Shown here: positions 45,774-55,200 of the stretch, in pieces
Position numbering within the stretch: position 1 is the stretch's first letter
Layout of the letters: each line of letters starts with the position of its first letter
From: an uncultured Pseudohongiella sp.
GTDB lineage: Bacteria; Pseudomonadota; Gammaproteobacteria; Pseudomonadales; Pseudohongiellaceae
Direction: 5' to 3'
Assembly: GCA_902597095.1 (NCBI GenBank)
Contig: CACJWK010000001.1
Coordinates: forward strand, 82,837 to 146,836
Length of the DNA stretch: 64,000 bases
The notes under the pieces: generated by a model
The model's database searches: none
What the model was told of the DNA's origin: nothing
Seen by the model: the letters and a program-made list of their open reading frames with translations, nothing else
Made by a program: the position numbers and the translations under genes

Positions 45774-45790
45774 GTCTGGCCTGAAGCCGA

Positions 45791-46753
45791 TTACAGGCTG
45801 ATTCGCTCTCTGGCTGCAGCGTATTCCGATTTAAGGCGACCCACCAGAGCGCTGGTAGGCAACACTTCTTTGATGGCGTTAATGCCCTGCCCCGAGCCCC
45901 AAATGTCCTTCCAGGCCTTCTTCTTTGCGCTGCCGCCGGAACCGAAGTTCATATTAGAAGGGTCGCTCTGTGGTAAATCATCAGGGTCTAGCCCTGCCGC
46001 TTCGATGGATGGTCGCAGATAATTGCCATGCACACCGGTGAAGAGATTGGTATAAACGATGTCGCTCGAGCCATTGTCTACGATTCCCTGCTTGTAGCCC
46101 TCCACTGCATTGGCCTCCTCGGTGGCGATAAACGCGGACCCAAGGTAGGCAAGATCTGCGCCCATCGCTTGCGCAGCCAGTACGGCATCACCCGTTCCGA
46201 TGGCACCGGAAAGCAGTATTGGCCCATCGAACCATTCTCTGACCTCTTGTATGAACGCCATAGGTGACAAGGTGCCGGCGTGTCCTCCGGCTCCTGCGGC
46301 AACGCAGATAAGACCGTCGGCGCCTTTTTCAATCGCTTTTTTGGCGAATCGATTATTGATAACGTCGTGCAGGCAGATGCCGCCGTAAGAGTGTATGGCA
46401 TCGAATACTTCCGGCCTGGCACCCAGAGAAGTAATGACCACGGGAACTTCATGCTTAACGCACATCTCCACATCATGCATCAGCCGGTCGTTAGAGCCGT
46501 GAACAATCTGATTTACGGCGAACGGCGCAGAGGGTTGATTGGGATTGGCGGCATCATACTCGGCCAATTCTGTCTTGATGCGAGTGAGCCACTTGTCGAG
46601 TTCTTCCGCAGGCCGCGCGTTCAGGGCGGGAAATGATCCCACTACCCCAGCCTTGCACTGTGCAATCACCAGATCAGGGTTGGATATTATAAATAGGGGG
46701 GCGCCGACAACCGGGACTGACAGTCGGCCCTGCATGCATTCTGGAATTGCCAT
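45791..46753 (-). CDS. Nitronate monooxygenase/2-nitropropane dioxygenase family
   Basis: FMN-dependent TIM-barrel enzyme that oxidises alkyl nitronates such as propionate-3-nitronate. The 320-residue protein shows [20 protein letters not shown] at the N-terminus, [20 protein letters not shown], the flavin-binding [20 protein letters not shown] (about 150-170, with the catalytic-type His of GGHAG) and [20 protein letters not shown] as the phosphate-binding loop. The class cannot be settled without alignment; some relatives are enoyl reductases or quinone reductases. Divergent from the SDR gene across 286 bases. Confidence 0.9.
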   Translation of the reverse strand: MAIPECMQGRLSVPVVGAPLFIISNPDLVIAQCKAGVVGSFPALNARPAEELDKWLTRIKTELAEYDAANPNQPSAPFAVNQIVHGSNDRLMHDVEMCVKHEVPVVITSLGARPEVFDAIHSYGGICLHDVINNRFAKKAIEKGADGLICVAAGAGGHAGTLSPMAFIQEVREWFDGPILLSGAIGTGDAVLAAQAMGADLAYLGSAFIATEEANAVEGYKQGIVDNGSSDIVYTNLFTGVHGNYLRPSIEAAGLDPDDLPQSDPSNMNFGSGGSAKKKAWKDIWGSGQGINAIKEVLPTSALVGRLKSEYAAARERISL

Positions 46754-47039
46754 AGAAAAACTTTCCCTGTGAGTTTGTCATTGAATTTTTCGAACCGTTA
46801 GCGTAACGATTTTCTACGAAATAACAAGCCGGATCTGAGCCCCTGCCGGGGCTGGTCCCACAGCGATCCGCTTTAACCGATATACAGCTTTGCACTGTAC
46901 TCCGTCATAACTTTTGCGACTGCCTGTGGCAAAGACATAGCCAACTGTAGGCAAGCCAGAGTTTTTTCGTTAATTTTGAGGCTGAGCGTGAATTGTTGAT
47001 CAGCGTGATGGGAAATGAAGCTTCCCTTGTGAGGAATGA

Positions 47040-47804
47040 ATGACTAAACCCGTTTGTCTTATTATCGGCGCCGGCGCCGGGATTGGCGGCCATGTCGCCA
47101 AGCGATTTGCCCGGGGCGGCTACCACGCGGCGCTGTGCCGCCGAACCGGACAAGAAGGCCTGGATCAGCTAACGGCAGATATTCAGGCAGAGGGAGGGTC
47201 GGCCAGTGGATATCTGCTGAATGCGGTTGAACCCGAGACGCTTGAGAATCAGGTTCGGCTCGTTGAGCAAGAGTTAGGTCCGATCGAAGTGCTTATCTAC
47301 AACCTTGGCGCTCAGATTGGTGATCGGCGTCTTGAGGAGACACCTGAAAAGGTCTTTGAGTTGGGATGGCGGATGGGGGTTTTGGGTCTTTTCCGTCTCG
47401 CGCAGGTGCTTTGTCCCTTAATGCAGTTACGAGGAAAAGGAACGCTGCTCGTTACTTCTTCAACTGCTGCGGTGCGGGGTAATGCCGGTCAGCATTCCCA
47501 CGCCGCAGCCATGGGCGGGCGAAGAATGCTCTGTCAGTCCCTGAATGCGCAGTATGGTCCTGAGAACATCCACGTCTCTCACATCATCATCGATGGTCCT
47601 GTTGATGCGCCTGACACGCTCGGCAAAATGGTGGGGGCTGAGGCTTTTCAAAAGATGCGCGAGACCAAAGGTGCCGAGGACGGTCTGCTAAAACCTGATG
47701 AAGTGGCAGAAACCTACTGGCACCTGTCTCAGCAACACCGTTCTGCGTGGACTCATGAACTGGATCTTAGACCTTTTTCCTGCATGCCCTGGTGGAATCA
47801 TTAG
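47040..47804 (+). CDS. SDR family protein lacking the YxxxK catalytic pair
   Basis: Short-chain dehydrogenase-like Rossmann protein of 254 residues. The cofactor motif IIGAGAGIGGHVAKRFARGG (first G-x-x-x-G-x-G at 10-16) and an NNAG-like YNLGAQIG are present, and the serine of the catalytic triad is in LVTSSTAAVRG. Where Y-x-x-x-K should follow, the protein has HAAAMGGRRMLCQSL, with neither Tyr nor Lys in register. The subgroup with ENIHVSHIIIDGPVDA is often annotated only as SDR. It may bind NAD(P) without classical chemistry. Transcribed alone, divergent from the nitronate monooxygenase. Confidence 0.87.
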   Translation: MTKPVCLIIGAGAGIGGHVAKRFARGGYHAALCRRTGQEGLDQLTADIQAEGGSASGYLLNAVEPETLENQVRLVEQELGPIEVLIYNLGAQIGDRRLEETPEKVFELGWRMGVLGLFRLAQVLCPLMQLRGKGTLLVTSSTAAVRGNAGQHSHAAAMGGRRMLCQSLNAQYGPENIHVSHIIIDGPVDAPDTLGKMVGAEAFQKMRETKGAEDGLLKPDEVAETYWHLSQQHRSAWTHELDLRPFSCMPWWNH

Positions 47805-47973
47805 TTGGAATTGGTGCGCTCAAAGAAGCGGCCGGAAAATCTGGCCACTGATGGGCCTTCCGGCAATACCGCGAATCAGGGGTGGTTGTTAGAATCGCAT
47901 TGAGAGGCGACTAGCTATAGAGACTTATTTTTTAAGCCTGCTTGAGGAGAACCAGCGCGGCGCTGCCCTGCTT

Positions 47974-48423
47974 GTGCCTTTGCTGGCCTTTGCGGAAGCC
48001 TGTGTTGGAATTGGTCTGTTTATCTCTGGCGCTTTTCTGGTGATTGTTTCCTCGATCCTGTTCTTCACCGAGATGGCATCGCTTCCGATCATCTGTGCTC
48101 TGGCCATGGTGGGTGCTGCTGCTGGGGATCATGTCGGGTTTTATTTGGGTTATTTTCTGGGTCCCCGTCTGACCCGATCCAGGTTCGCAGAGCGGCACCA
48201 GACAGCGATAGCTAGAGCCAACGCATTGATCACTAAATACGGCCCATTGACTATTTTCATTGGTCGATTTGTGCCGGCCATTCGCAGCCTACTGCCTGCG
48301 ATGATCGGAGTCAGCGGCTTCAGTCGTCGGGTTTATTCACTGCTTGATGTCTTGGCCTGTAGTCTGTGGGCGGTGACACTTGGTGCGATCGTGTATTTCA
48401 TCGGGGATGCTTTCCAGGGCTGA
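47974..48423 (+). CDS. DedA family inner-membrane protein (start uncertain)
   Basis: DedA/VTT proteins are lipid-scramblase-like membrane proteins. Motifs seen are FIGRFVPAIRSLLPAMIGVSG (first 20 of the G-R-F-x-P-x-x-R signature), GDHVGFYLGYFLGPRL and a C-terminal SLWAVTLGAIVYFIGD. GTG at 47974 gives only 149 residues, but the frame is open back to 47893 and encodes family-like YFLSLLEENQRGAALLVPLL; no ATG, GTG or TTG lies in that extension, only ATT (47899) or ATA. The family is normally about 200 residues, so the true start may be non-standard or a base may be missing upstream. Confidence 0.85.
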   Translation: MPLLAFAEACVGIGLFISGAFLVIVSSILFFTEMASLPIICALAMVGAAAGDHVGFYLGYFLGPRLTRSRFAERHQTAIARANALITKYGPLTIFIGRFVPAIRSLLPAMIGVSGFSRRVYSLLDVLACSLWAVTLGAIVYFIGDAFQG

Positions 48424-48577
48424 GGCTCGGGCCGCCATGCCAACCGGCCGGCCAGGATTTTCCTGACATGGACTCCTGCACCATGAGTCGATATTCTAAC
48501 CAAATATTTAGTTATCCAGTGGTCCTAATATCTCAGCACGGGCTGCCTGCCTGTGCCAATCCAGAGGGTGTCCAGAA

Positions 48578-49966
48578 ATGAAGAAGCGATCTGCCCGGCC
48601 TGAGTTGCCTGAGTCCGAAACCCGAAGGGGTTTTATCAAAAGCGCCGGTGCGGCGACGGCATTCATGATTGTGCCAAGAGCTGTGCTCGGAGGGGAGAAC
48701 TATATTGCCCCCAGTGATCGCTTGAATATTGCAGCCGTCGGCGCGGCCGGGAAGGGCAGTTCGGACATTCAGAGTGTGGCCCATGAAAATATCTATGCGA
48801 TTTGCGACATCGATGATCGACGGCTCGCGGACACGTTGCAGCGGGATTTTGCAGCTCCGTTTCGGGATAAGACAAGAATCTATCGAGATTATCGTGAGAT
48901 GCTCGACAGTGAGCCTGAAATTGATGCGGTCCTGATCAGTACGCCTGACCACATGCACGCACCCATCGCGATGCACGCGATGGGGTTGGGAAAACATGTT
49001 TATGTGCAAAAGCCGCTCTGCCATACCGTGAATGAATGTCGCGTGTTGGCCGGGGCCGCTGAGGCGAATAACATCGTTACCCAAATGGGCAATCAGGGGC
49101 ATGCGGGTGAAGGGGCTCGCCTGATCAATGAGTGGGTAGCTTCCGGGGCACTGGGTGAGATCAGGGAAGTGCACTGCTGGACCAATCGGCCCGTCTGGCC
49201 TCAGGGTATCGGTCGGCCTGAGGATGAAACACCTGTCCCTGACTCTCTGGCTTGGGATCTCTGGCTGGGAGCCGCATCCTACCGACCTTACGCAGAGCGT
49301 GCTTATCATCCGTTTAACTGGCGCGGCTGGCTGGATTTTGGTACGGGGGTCGTGGGGGATATGGGTGCTCATATCATTGATCATCCGTACTGGGCCTTGA
49401 ACCTGGACCTCCCGAGCAGAATTTCAGCCAGTTCTTCCCGTTTTGGTCGAGGTATGGAAACATTTCCGATTGCCTCTAAAATTCACTTCGAATTTCCTGC
49501 CAATGAGACTCGTCCCGCGGTCAAGATGACCTGGTACGACGGCGGCCTGATGCCTGAGCGGCCGTCGGGGCTGGAAGACGGACGGCAGATGGGTGATAAC
49601 GATGGAGGCGTGCTGATTGTGGGTGAGCGCAACACTCTGATGCACGGTGTTTATGGCCGTGACCCGCAGTTGATTCCCGCCTCAGTTCACAACTCAGTTC
49701 AGGCTCCGGAACGAACCTTGCCGCGGTCGACGGGTATTTATCAGGAATGGATAGACGCCATCAAAGACCGAAGCAAACGCACAACCTCCGGTTTTGAGTA
49801 TTCCGGAAGGCTGACCGAGACCATGCTGCTTGGCAATATCGCCACCATCAGGGCTGCTGATCACAAGGTGCTCGAGTACGACGCCCGGAGCATGCGGTTT
49901 GCAAATGATGAAGAAGCAAACGGCTATCTGGATAAATCCTATCGTCCTGGCTTTGGCCTGGTCTGA
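48578..49966 (+). CDS. Tat-exported Gfo/Idh/MocA family oxidoreductase
   Basis: NAD(P)-dependent sugar oxidoreductase fold, here with a Tat signal (ETRRGFIKSAGAATAFMIVP), so it is exported with its cofactor. The 462-residue protein has the Rossmann LNIAAVGAAGKGSSD, the sugar-binding EKP-type motif as VYVQKPLCHTVNE (about 140), and the substrate domain with NWRGWLDFGTGVVGDMGAHI containing catalytic-type His. Exported members oxidise or epimerise glycosides in periplasmic 3-keto-sugar routes. The DUF1080 gene starts 46 bases after its stop, and the neighbourhood (GMC oxidoreductase, TIM-barrel epimerases) supports such a route. Confidence 0.9.
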   Translation: MKKRSARPELPESETRRGFIKSAGAATAFMIVPRAVLGGENYIAPSDRLNIAAVGAAGKGSSDIQSVAHENIYAICDIDDRRLADTLQRDFAAPFRDKTRIYRDYREMLDSEPEIDAVLISTPDHMHAPIAMHAMGLGKHVYVQKPLCHTVNECRVLAGAAEANNIVTQMGNQGHAGEGARLINEWVASGALGEIREVHCWTNRPVWPQGIGRPEDETPVPDSLAWDLWLGAASYRPYAERAYHPFNWRGWLDFGTGVVGDMGAHIIDHPYWALNLDLPSRISASSSRFGRGMETFPIASKIHFEFPANETRPAVKMTWYDGGLMPERPSGLEDGRQMGDNDGGVLIVGERNTLMHGVYGRDPQLIPASVHNSVQAPERTLPRSTGIYQEWIDAIKDRSKRTTSGFEYSGRLTETMLLGNIATIRAADHKVLEYDARSMRFANDEEANGYLDKSYRPGFGLV

Positions 49967-50012
49967 TCATGCTGATGGCTGCCCAGAGTCGGTGTGCAAG
50001 AGGTTCAGAGGG

Positions 50013-50792
50013 ATGAGGATATTCGTGATTGCAATGTGCGCTATTCTGGCACACGTTGGATTGTATGCTCAGAGTGCGGGCTCGGATGACTGGATCCAAT
50101 TGTTCAATGGGAAAGATCTTGAGGGTTGGACTCCGAAATTTACCGGCTATCCCCTGGGGGTAAATCATCTAAACACTTTTCGGGTCGAAGACGGCTTGTT
50201 CAAAGTTTCCTACGACAGTTGGAATGACTTTAGCAACGAGTTCGGACATATCTTTTACGAACAGCCTTTTTCGCATTACCGGCTGCGGGTCGAATATCGA
50301 TTTACCGGAGAGCAGGTGACCAACGGACCTGGTTGGGCGTTTCGGAATAATGGCATTATGCTCCACAGCCAGTCTCCTGAGTCCATGACTCTTGAGCAGG
50401 AATTTCCAGCGTCAATTGAAGCACAGATGCTCGGGGGTAACGGCAGCGATACCCGGCCTACCGCCAATGTCTGCTCGCCGGGCACGCATTTTGTGATGAA
50501 TGATGAACTGATTACGGTGCACTGTACCAATTCGGTCTCAGAGACATACCACGGTGATCAGTGGGTGGTCATGGAGTTGGAAGTCAGAGGCAGTGAATCC
50601 ATCCGACACCTTGTCAATGGGCATACTGTTTTTGAGTATTCCCAGGTGCAGCTGGATCCGAGTGACCCGGATGCGCAGCGACTTATTGAGGCAGGTGCAT
50701 CAGTATCGGTCGACAGTGGATATATCTCTGTGCAGGCTGAGAGTCACCCGCTTGAGATCAGAACCTTTGAGCTTTTGCCGCTTGATCAATGA
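50013..50792 (+). CDS. DUF1080 family exported glycoside-active protein (3-keto-disaccharide hydrolase family)
   Basis: ATG at 50013 has a CAGAGGG ribosome site and gives a signal peptide (IFVIAMCAILAHVGLYA). The 259-residue protein is a concanavalin-like jelly roll of PF06439: WIQLFNGKDLEGWTPK is the family start, then FRVEDGLFKVSYDSW, YRLRVEYRFTG, NNGIMLHSQSPE and QWVVMELEVRGSESIRHLVNG. Members hydrolyse 3-keto-disaccharides or -glycosides after oxidation by a Gfo/Idh-type enzyme, and such an enzyme is encoded immediately upstream. Expected location: periplasm or outer surface. A perfect bidirectional terminator follows. Confidence 0.9.
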   Translation: MRIFVIAMCAILAHVGLYAQSAGSDDWIQLFNGKDLEGWTPKFTGYPLGVNHLNTFRVEDGLFKVSYDSWNDFSNEFGHIFYEQPFSHYRLRVEYRFTGEQVTNGPGWAFRNNGIMLHSQSPESMTLEQEFPASIEAQMLGGNGSDTRPTANVCSPGTHFVMNDELITVHCTNSVSETYHGDQWVVMELEVRGSESIRHLVNGHTVFEYSQVQLDPSDPDAQRLIEAGASVSVDSGYISVQAESHPLEIRTFELLPLDQ

Positions 50793-50796
50793 GCGT

Positions 50797-50836
50797 TTAT
50801 CCAAAAAAGGCGCCGACTGGCGCCTTTTTTGGATAA
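50797..50836. terminator. Perfect bidirectional terminator
   Basis: An 18-base perfect stem (50797-50814 with 50819-50836) around the loop GACT. The GGCGCC core is flanked by A6 and T6, so it works from both strands between two convergent genes. Confidence 0.95.
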
Positions 50837-50847
50837 CGGCTAGAAGG

Positions 50848-52554
50848 TCAAATGACGTCTTCGGATATCAGGTCTGCGGCGTAGTTCGCTGCTCTGGCGC
50901 TGAAAGCCATGTAGGTCAGCGAGGGATTCTGGCAGGCGGACGAGGTCATGAATGCGCCGTCAGTAATGAAAAGGTTTGGCACATCGTGAGCCTGAGCCCA
51001 GCCGTTAAGCACTGAAGTTGCCGGGTCCCGGCCCATGCGTGCGGTACCCATTTCATGGATCCTGTTCCCCGGCTTGGACAGATTGGCATTGCTCGTCGTG
51101 ATGTTGATACACCCGGCTGCCTCCATCATGGCCTGCGCGTCCTTGACCGCTTCCTGCTGCATGATGCGCTCATTTTCGCCATAGGACACATTGAAAACAG
51201 GAACAGGATTGCCCCATCGATCTCTGCGAGAGGCATGCAGCGTCACGCGGTTCTCCGGATTTGGCAGCTGTTCGCCAAAGGCTAAAACACTGAAGCGCCA
51301 CGGCCCCGGCCGCTTATGGGCCTCTTTGAAATCTCTGCCAATACCGGCAATCTGGCCGCCCGAATTGCCAAGCGGGCGTGCACCGCCCTGAAAGCCGAAG
51401 CCGCGCTTGTAGGGTTTGTCGTTTTCGGTAACGTTGGCGTAGCGCGGAATATAAATGCCGCCGCTGGGTCGCCTGCCAAAAACCGTCTTATCCTCAAACC
51501 CTGTCATGATTCCGGCGACCCCCGCACTGCTGACATGATCCATCAGATTGCGCCCGACCTGATCAGAACGGTTTGCCAGTCCCGTAGGAAAACTTTCCGA
51601 CTTCGACTGCAGCAGGATCATTGCGGAAGCGATCGCCGATGCGTTTAGGAAAACCACCCTGGAACTGTAGGTGCGTGCTTCATTGGTTTCAGCGTCTACA
51701 ACCCGAACGCCGCTGATCCGGTTGTTCGCTGGGTCATAGTCCAAGCCCTGGACGATAGCATTATGCACCATGGTCAGATTGCCGGTACGTTCGGCAGCCG
51801 GCAGGGTCGCATTGAGGGACGAAAAGTACGCCTTGAAGCTGCAGCCGTGATGACAACGATTGCGGGCCTGACAATTGCTTCGGCCCAGCGCGCGCTGTTC
51901 TTCGGTGGCGTCTGTCAGGTGGGCAATCCGCGCCGGTATCACATTCCTGCCATTGAATGTTGTTTCCACCTTCTGCTTGAATGACTTCTCGGCGTCAGTC
52001 AGTTCAAAGGCCGGCTGAAAGACGCTGTCAGGCAGCTGATCAAGACCCTCTTCACTGCCAGAAACGCCAACGAAGGTTTCTACCTTTTCATACCACGGGA
52101 CAATATCTTCATAGCGAACCGGCCAGTCTACGCCAACGCCTTCTTCAAGATTTGCCGTGAAATCTTGTGGTCCCAGACGATAGGTCTGTCGGCTCCACAT
52201 GATGGAGCGACCCGCGGTGTGATAGCCCCGCAACCAGTCATAGCTGGTTCCTTCGGCTTCTTCATAGGGATGTTCGTCATCTTTTACCCAGAAATGTTTC
52301 GTCGATTCCTTGATTGCATAGGCAACGCCACCGTACTGTTTATAATAGTGTTGATTTATTTCATCTTGCGCCACGTTATCCAGATGATCGCTTTCCCACG
52401 GGGCCAGCTGATCCGTGTAATCTCGCTCCGGGACTATTTCCGGTCCGCGCTCCAGCACCAGCACCTTCAGGCCCCGCTCACACAGTTCTTTCGCGGACAT
52501 GCCGCCGCTCATCCCTGAACCTACTACGATCGCATCAAACTCTGCCTCAGCCAT
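50848..52554 (-). CDS. GMC family FAD-dependent oxidoreductase
   Basis: Flavoprotein dehydrogenase that oxidises a sugar or alcohol. The 568-residue protein has the FAD-binding AIVVGSGMSGGMSAKELCER at the N-terminus (9-28), TAGRSIMWSRQTYRLGPQDF, the GMC substrate-domain cluster RNRCHHGCSFKAYFSSLNA, and the catalytic C-terminal region with NRIHEMGTARMGRD and SSACQNPSLTYMAFSARAA carrying the His/Asn pair type. No signal peptide, but the next gene encodes a Tat-tagged small subunit that could carry it across by hitch-hiking, as in gluconate 2-dehydrogenase and glucoside 3-dehydrogenase. Substrate unknown; glycoside 3-oxidation is inferred. Confidence 0.92.
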   Translation of the reverse strand: MAEAEFDAIVVGSGMSGGMSAKELCERGLKVLVLERGPEIVPERDYTDQLAPWESDHLDNVAQDEINQHYYKQYGGVAYAIKESTKHFWVKDDEHPYEEAEGTSYDWLRGYHTAGRSIMWSRQTYRLGPQDFTANLEEGVGVDWPVRYEDIVPWYEKVETFVGVSGSEEGLDQLPDSVFQPAFELTDAEKSFKQKVETTFNGRNVIPARIAHLTDATEEQRALGRSNCQARNRCHHGCSFKAYFSSLNATLPAAERTGNLTMVHNAIVQGLDYDPANNRISGVRVVDAETNEARTYSSRVVFLNASAIASAMILLQSKSESFPTGLANRSDQVGRNLMDHVSSAGVAGIMTGFEDKTVFGRRPSGGIYIPRYANVTENDKPYKRGFGFQGGARPLGNSGGQIAGIGRDFKEAHKRPGPWRFSVLAFGEQLPNPENRVTLHASRRDRWGNPVPVFNVSYGENERIMQQEAVKDAQAMMEAAGCINITTSNANLSKPGNRIHEMGTARMGRDPATSVLNGWAQAHDVPNLFITDGAFMTSSACQNPSLTYMAFSARAANYAADLISEDVI

Positions 52555-52565
52555 GTCGATTCTCC

Positions 52566-53105
52566 CTAGTCGCCAGTTGCAATATCAACGCTGGGATCCC
52601 AGCGGCCCGGTATGGCAACCCATTTTAACTCTTCGGTCGCGCCCGCCTCAGTCGCGAAATAAGACTGAGTAATGTAGCCTTTCAGGGAGCGATATCCTCC
52701 CAGGCTGCTGTCGCCGTTAAAGGCGTCACTGTCCAGTTCAGAAAGAGCCGCAGCAGCCTCCGTCTCGCTGGCAGCCTTGAAGTCTCCGCTCAGACTGTCC
52801 AGGCGCTGCGAGATGAGCTGAAGAGCCGCTCGATGGCCATTTTGGGTCTCAGCACTGGCCCAGTCAGACATCAGGGCATCGAGATAGCCGGGTACGTTGG
52901 CATCGAGCGCACCGGGGGTTTCGGTACGTGGAATGACCAGATCGCTGATACGACTGATGAGGGCCATTTCATCTTGCGTATAGAACCGCCCCCTCTCTCC
53001 AGCAGTTGTCGCGACCACATTCGCGGCATCACCGCAGGCGCTGAGTGCTGAGGCACCACCGACAGAGATGATGAGTCCCTGCAAGAATTCCCGTCTAGTT
53101 TTCAT
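52566..53105 (-). CDS. Gluconate 2-dehydrogenase subunit 3 family protein, Tat-exported
   Basis: ATG at 53105 is chosen because it begins a Tat signal (MKTRREFLQGLIISVGG) that ends in a lipobox-like LSAC, so the protein is probably a lipoprotein. The 179-residue body matches PF13618: FYTQDEMALISRISDLVIPR, TPGALDANVPGYLDALM, then FNGDSSLGGYRSLKGYI and YFATEAGATEEL. This small subunit escorts and stabilises the GMC flavoprotein encoded 12 bases downstream (52554), which lacks its own signal. Overlap in order with the upstream TIM-barrel gene (53134) suggests a single transcript. Confidence 0.9.
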   Translation of the reverse strand: MKTRREFLQGLIISVGGASALSACGDAANVVATTAGERGRFYTQDEMALISRISDLVIPRTETPGALDANVPGYLDALMSDWASAETQNGHRAALQLISQRLDSLSGDFKAASETEAAAALSELDSDAFNGDSSLGGYRSLKGYITQSYFATEAGATEELKWVAIPGRWDPSVDIATGD

Positions 53106-53133
53106 TTGTCTTGTCTCCAGATGTGCGGACAGT

Positions 53134-53979
53134 TTAAAACTGTAAATTGCGCACGGTGTAAATGCTACGGGCAATTGATGCAAATCCATCGCCAGGGTTG
53201 TCGTGCTCGATAAAGAAGTGCTTGAAGCCTGCTGTGTCAGCCTGCGAAAAGATCTCCGCAAAATTGATGGTGCCGCTACCAACGGAGGTCATGCGACCGA
53301 ACTGATCCCGGTCCTTGACGTGAAGCATGCTGAATCGCCCTGGGTGGCCGTCCAGATACAGCATCGGGTCGACACCGGCATTGGCGATCCAGAATAAATC
53401 CAGCTCAAAGTCGACCAGCTCAGGTGCAGTCTCCTCCAACAGGGTATCGTAATGTGCCCGATTGCCTGCGCGTTCAAATTCGAAGCTGTGGTTATGATAG
53501 GCCATCTTGATCCCCGCAGCTTGTGTCATCTCGCCCGCCCGATTCAGAGTCTCGGCGTGACGCTTATAGTCGTCGGTGCCGCGCTCAGATGCAGCGATAC
53601 TTGGTACAACGATATAGCGCTGGCCGATCTCTGCAGCGAAATCGATTTCCCGCTGCAGATCGGACCGTACTGCCGTCATTTGAATATGGGCCGCAGGGCT
53701 GCTCAGGCCATTGTCATCCAGAGCTCTTTTGATCTCTGCCGCGCTGCGGTCGTAGTATCCGGCGAATTCCATCTCCCGATAACCGAGTGCTGCCACCCGG
53801 GCCAGGGTGCCATCAAAGTCCCGAGAAAGCTCCTCCCGAAGCGTGTATAGCTGCAGGCCGATGCGCTCAACTTGCCGGGTCTGAGCCGCGAGCAGAGGCG
53901 GGAGGCCGCAGCCTGCGGTCAGCAGTATGCTCCGCTGTAGAAAATGACGGCGACTGTTCTGATGCCTGTATTGGGTCAT
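53134..53979 (-). CDS. Tat-exported sugar isomerase/epimerase (TIM barrel)
   Basis: Xylose-isomerase-like TIM barrel of 281 residues with a Tat signal (NSRRHFLQRSILLTAGCG). Signatures: IGLQLYTLREEL, VAALGYREMEFAGYYD, IKMAYHNHSFEF (metal-binding His/Glu region), DFELDLFWIANAGVDP and HVKDRDQFGRM, with FIEHDNPG at the C-terminus. Exported members act on 3-keto-glycosides by epimerisation or elimination in some bacteria. It lies just upstream of the GMC pair on the same strand, so it probably acts on the GMC product in the periplasm. Confidence 0.9.
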   Translation of the reverse strand: MTQYRHQNSRRHFLQRSILLTAGCGLPPLLAAQTRQVERIGLQLYTLREELSRDFDGTLARVAALGYREMEFAGYYDRSAAEIKRALDDNGLSSPAAHIQMTAVRSDLQREIDFAAEIGQRYIVVPSIAASERGTDDYKRHAETLNRAGEMTQAAGIKMAYHNHSFEFERAGNRAHYDTLLEETAPELVDFELDLFWIANAGVDPMLYLDGHPGRFSMLHVKDRDQFGRMTSVGSGTINFAEIFSQADTAGFKHFFIEHDNPGDGFASIARSIYTVRNLQF

Positions 53980-54054
53980 TGAAACGCTCCGATTTTGGAA
54001 CCTCAGATTATCGCAATTCTGAGTTGCCCAAAAGCCTTCTTTGACAGCCGGATC

Positions 54055-55200
54055 TCAGGAATCCATGCTCAGCCAGATGCCACCGCTTTCCGAAGACGCA
54101 ACGGCTTTTTCAACAAACAGCACGCCTTTCACGCCTTCAGATACGGCGGGAACCAGAAGTTCGCTGTCATTCATGGTATTCCGTGCAGGAAAAGCTTCTA
54201 CCTGGTCAGCGAAATCACGATAGAGGTTGGCGAAGGCCTCCAGGAACCCTTCAGGATGACCGCCGGGTATCCGAGTGACGGCATTCGCCGCATCACCGGC
54301 AGTATTGCCGCCACGGGCTACATACTGGGGGGCCTCGCCGAGCCGGCAAAATTTGAGCTGGTTCGGTTGTTCCTGAAACCATTCAAGGCTCGCCTGATCG
54401 CCATAAACCCGGATACGCAATCCATTTTCATGCCCCACTGCGACCTGGCTGGCCCAAAGAGAGCCTCTGGCCCCGTTGGCGAAGCGCAGCATGACCTGCG
54501 CGTTGTCATCCAGTGACCTGCCGTGGACGAAGGCGCTTAGATCAGCCAGCAGGCTGTTGACTTCCAGTCCTGTGATGAACTCGGTGAGGTGGAATGCATG
54601 TGTCCCGATATCTCCCAGGGAGCCGCCCGCCCCAGCCCGGGCCGGATCTGTTCTCCAAGCCGCCTGTTTTTGCCCGGTAGATTCCAGATCAGTGCTCAGC
54701 CACTCCTGAGGATACTCGACCTGAACGACGCGGAGATTCCCCAGATCGCCGTTCCGTATCATCTCTCTGGCCTGTCTGACCATTGGATAGCCGGAATAAT
54801 TATAGGTCACTGCAAACAGCAATCCGGTCTCTTCGACCAGGCGTTCCAGATCCATGGCATCTTCTAAAGAGGCAGATAGCGGTTTGTCACAAATCACATG
54901 AATGCCGGCTTCGAGGAAGCACTTTGCCGGAGCGTGGTGCAGATGGTTGGGCGTCACTATGGCGACAACATCGATGCCGTCTTCCCGCGTACCTTCTTTC
55001 TCGGCCATTTCTGAGAAATCGTCATAGGCCCGTTCGGGCGCAATGCCCAATGCTGCCGCCGACTGCTTTGCCCTTTCCGAATCGCTGCTGAACGCGCCTG
55101 CAACCAGTTCGTATCTGTTGTCCAGTCGGGCCGCAATGCGGTGCACCTCACCGATGAATGCGCCGGTGCCACCGCCCACCATGCCAAGCCTAATTTTCAT
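54055..55200 (-). CDS. Cytoplasmic Gfo/Idh/MocA family oxidoreductase
   Basis: NAD(P)-dependent sugar dehydrogenase of 381 residues without a signal peptide. Seen: RLGMVGGGTGAFIGEVHRIA (Rossmann, 4-23), HVICDKPLSASLEDAMDL with the catalytic-type Lys of D/E-K-P (about 100), and GGSLGDIGTHAFHLTEFITG with the conserved D-x-x-x-H of the substrate domain (about 180-199). Its start overlaps the stop of the upstream TIM-barrel gene (ATGA at 55197), so the two are coupled. It is the cytoplasmic counterpart of the Tat-exported paralogue at 48578. Confidence 0.92.
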   Translation of the reverse strand: MKIRLGMVGGGTGAFIGEVHRIAARLDNRYELVAGAFSSDSERAKQSAAALGIAPERAYDDFSEMAEKEGTREDGIDVVAIVTPNHLHHAPAKCFLEAGIHVICDKPLSASLEDAMDLERLVEETGLLFAVTYNYSGYPMVRQAREMIRNGDLGNLRVVQVEYPQEWLSTDLESTGQKQAAWRTDPARAGAGGSLGDIGTHAFHLTEFITGLEVNSLLADLSAFVHGRSLDDNAQVMLRFANGARGSLWASQVAVGHENGLRIRVYGDQASLEWFQEQPNQLKFCRLGEAPQYVARGGNTAGDAANAVTRIPGGHPEGFLEAFANLYRDFADQVEAFPARNTMNDSELLVPAVSEGVKGVLFVEKAVASSESGGIWLSMDS

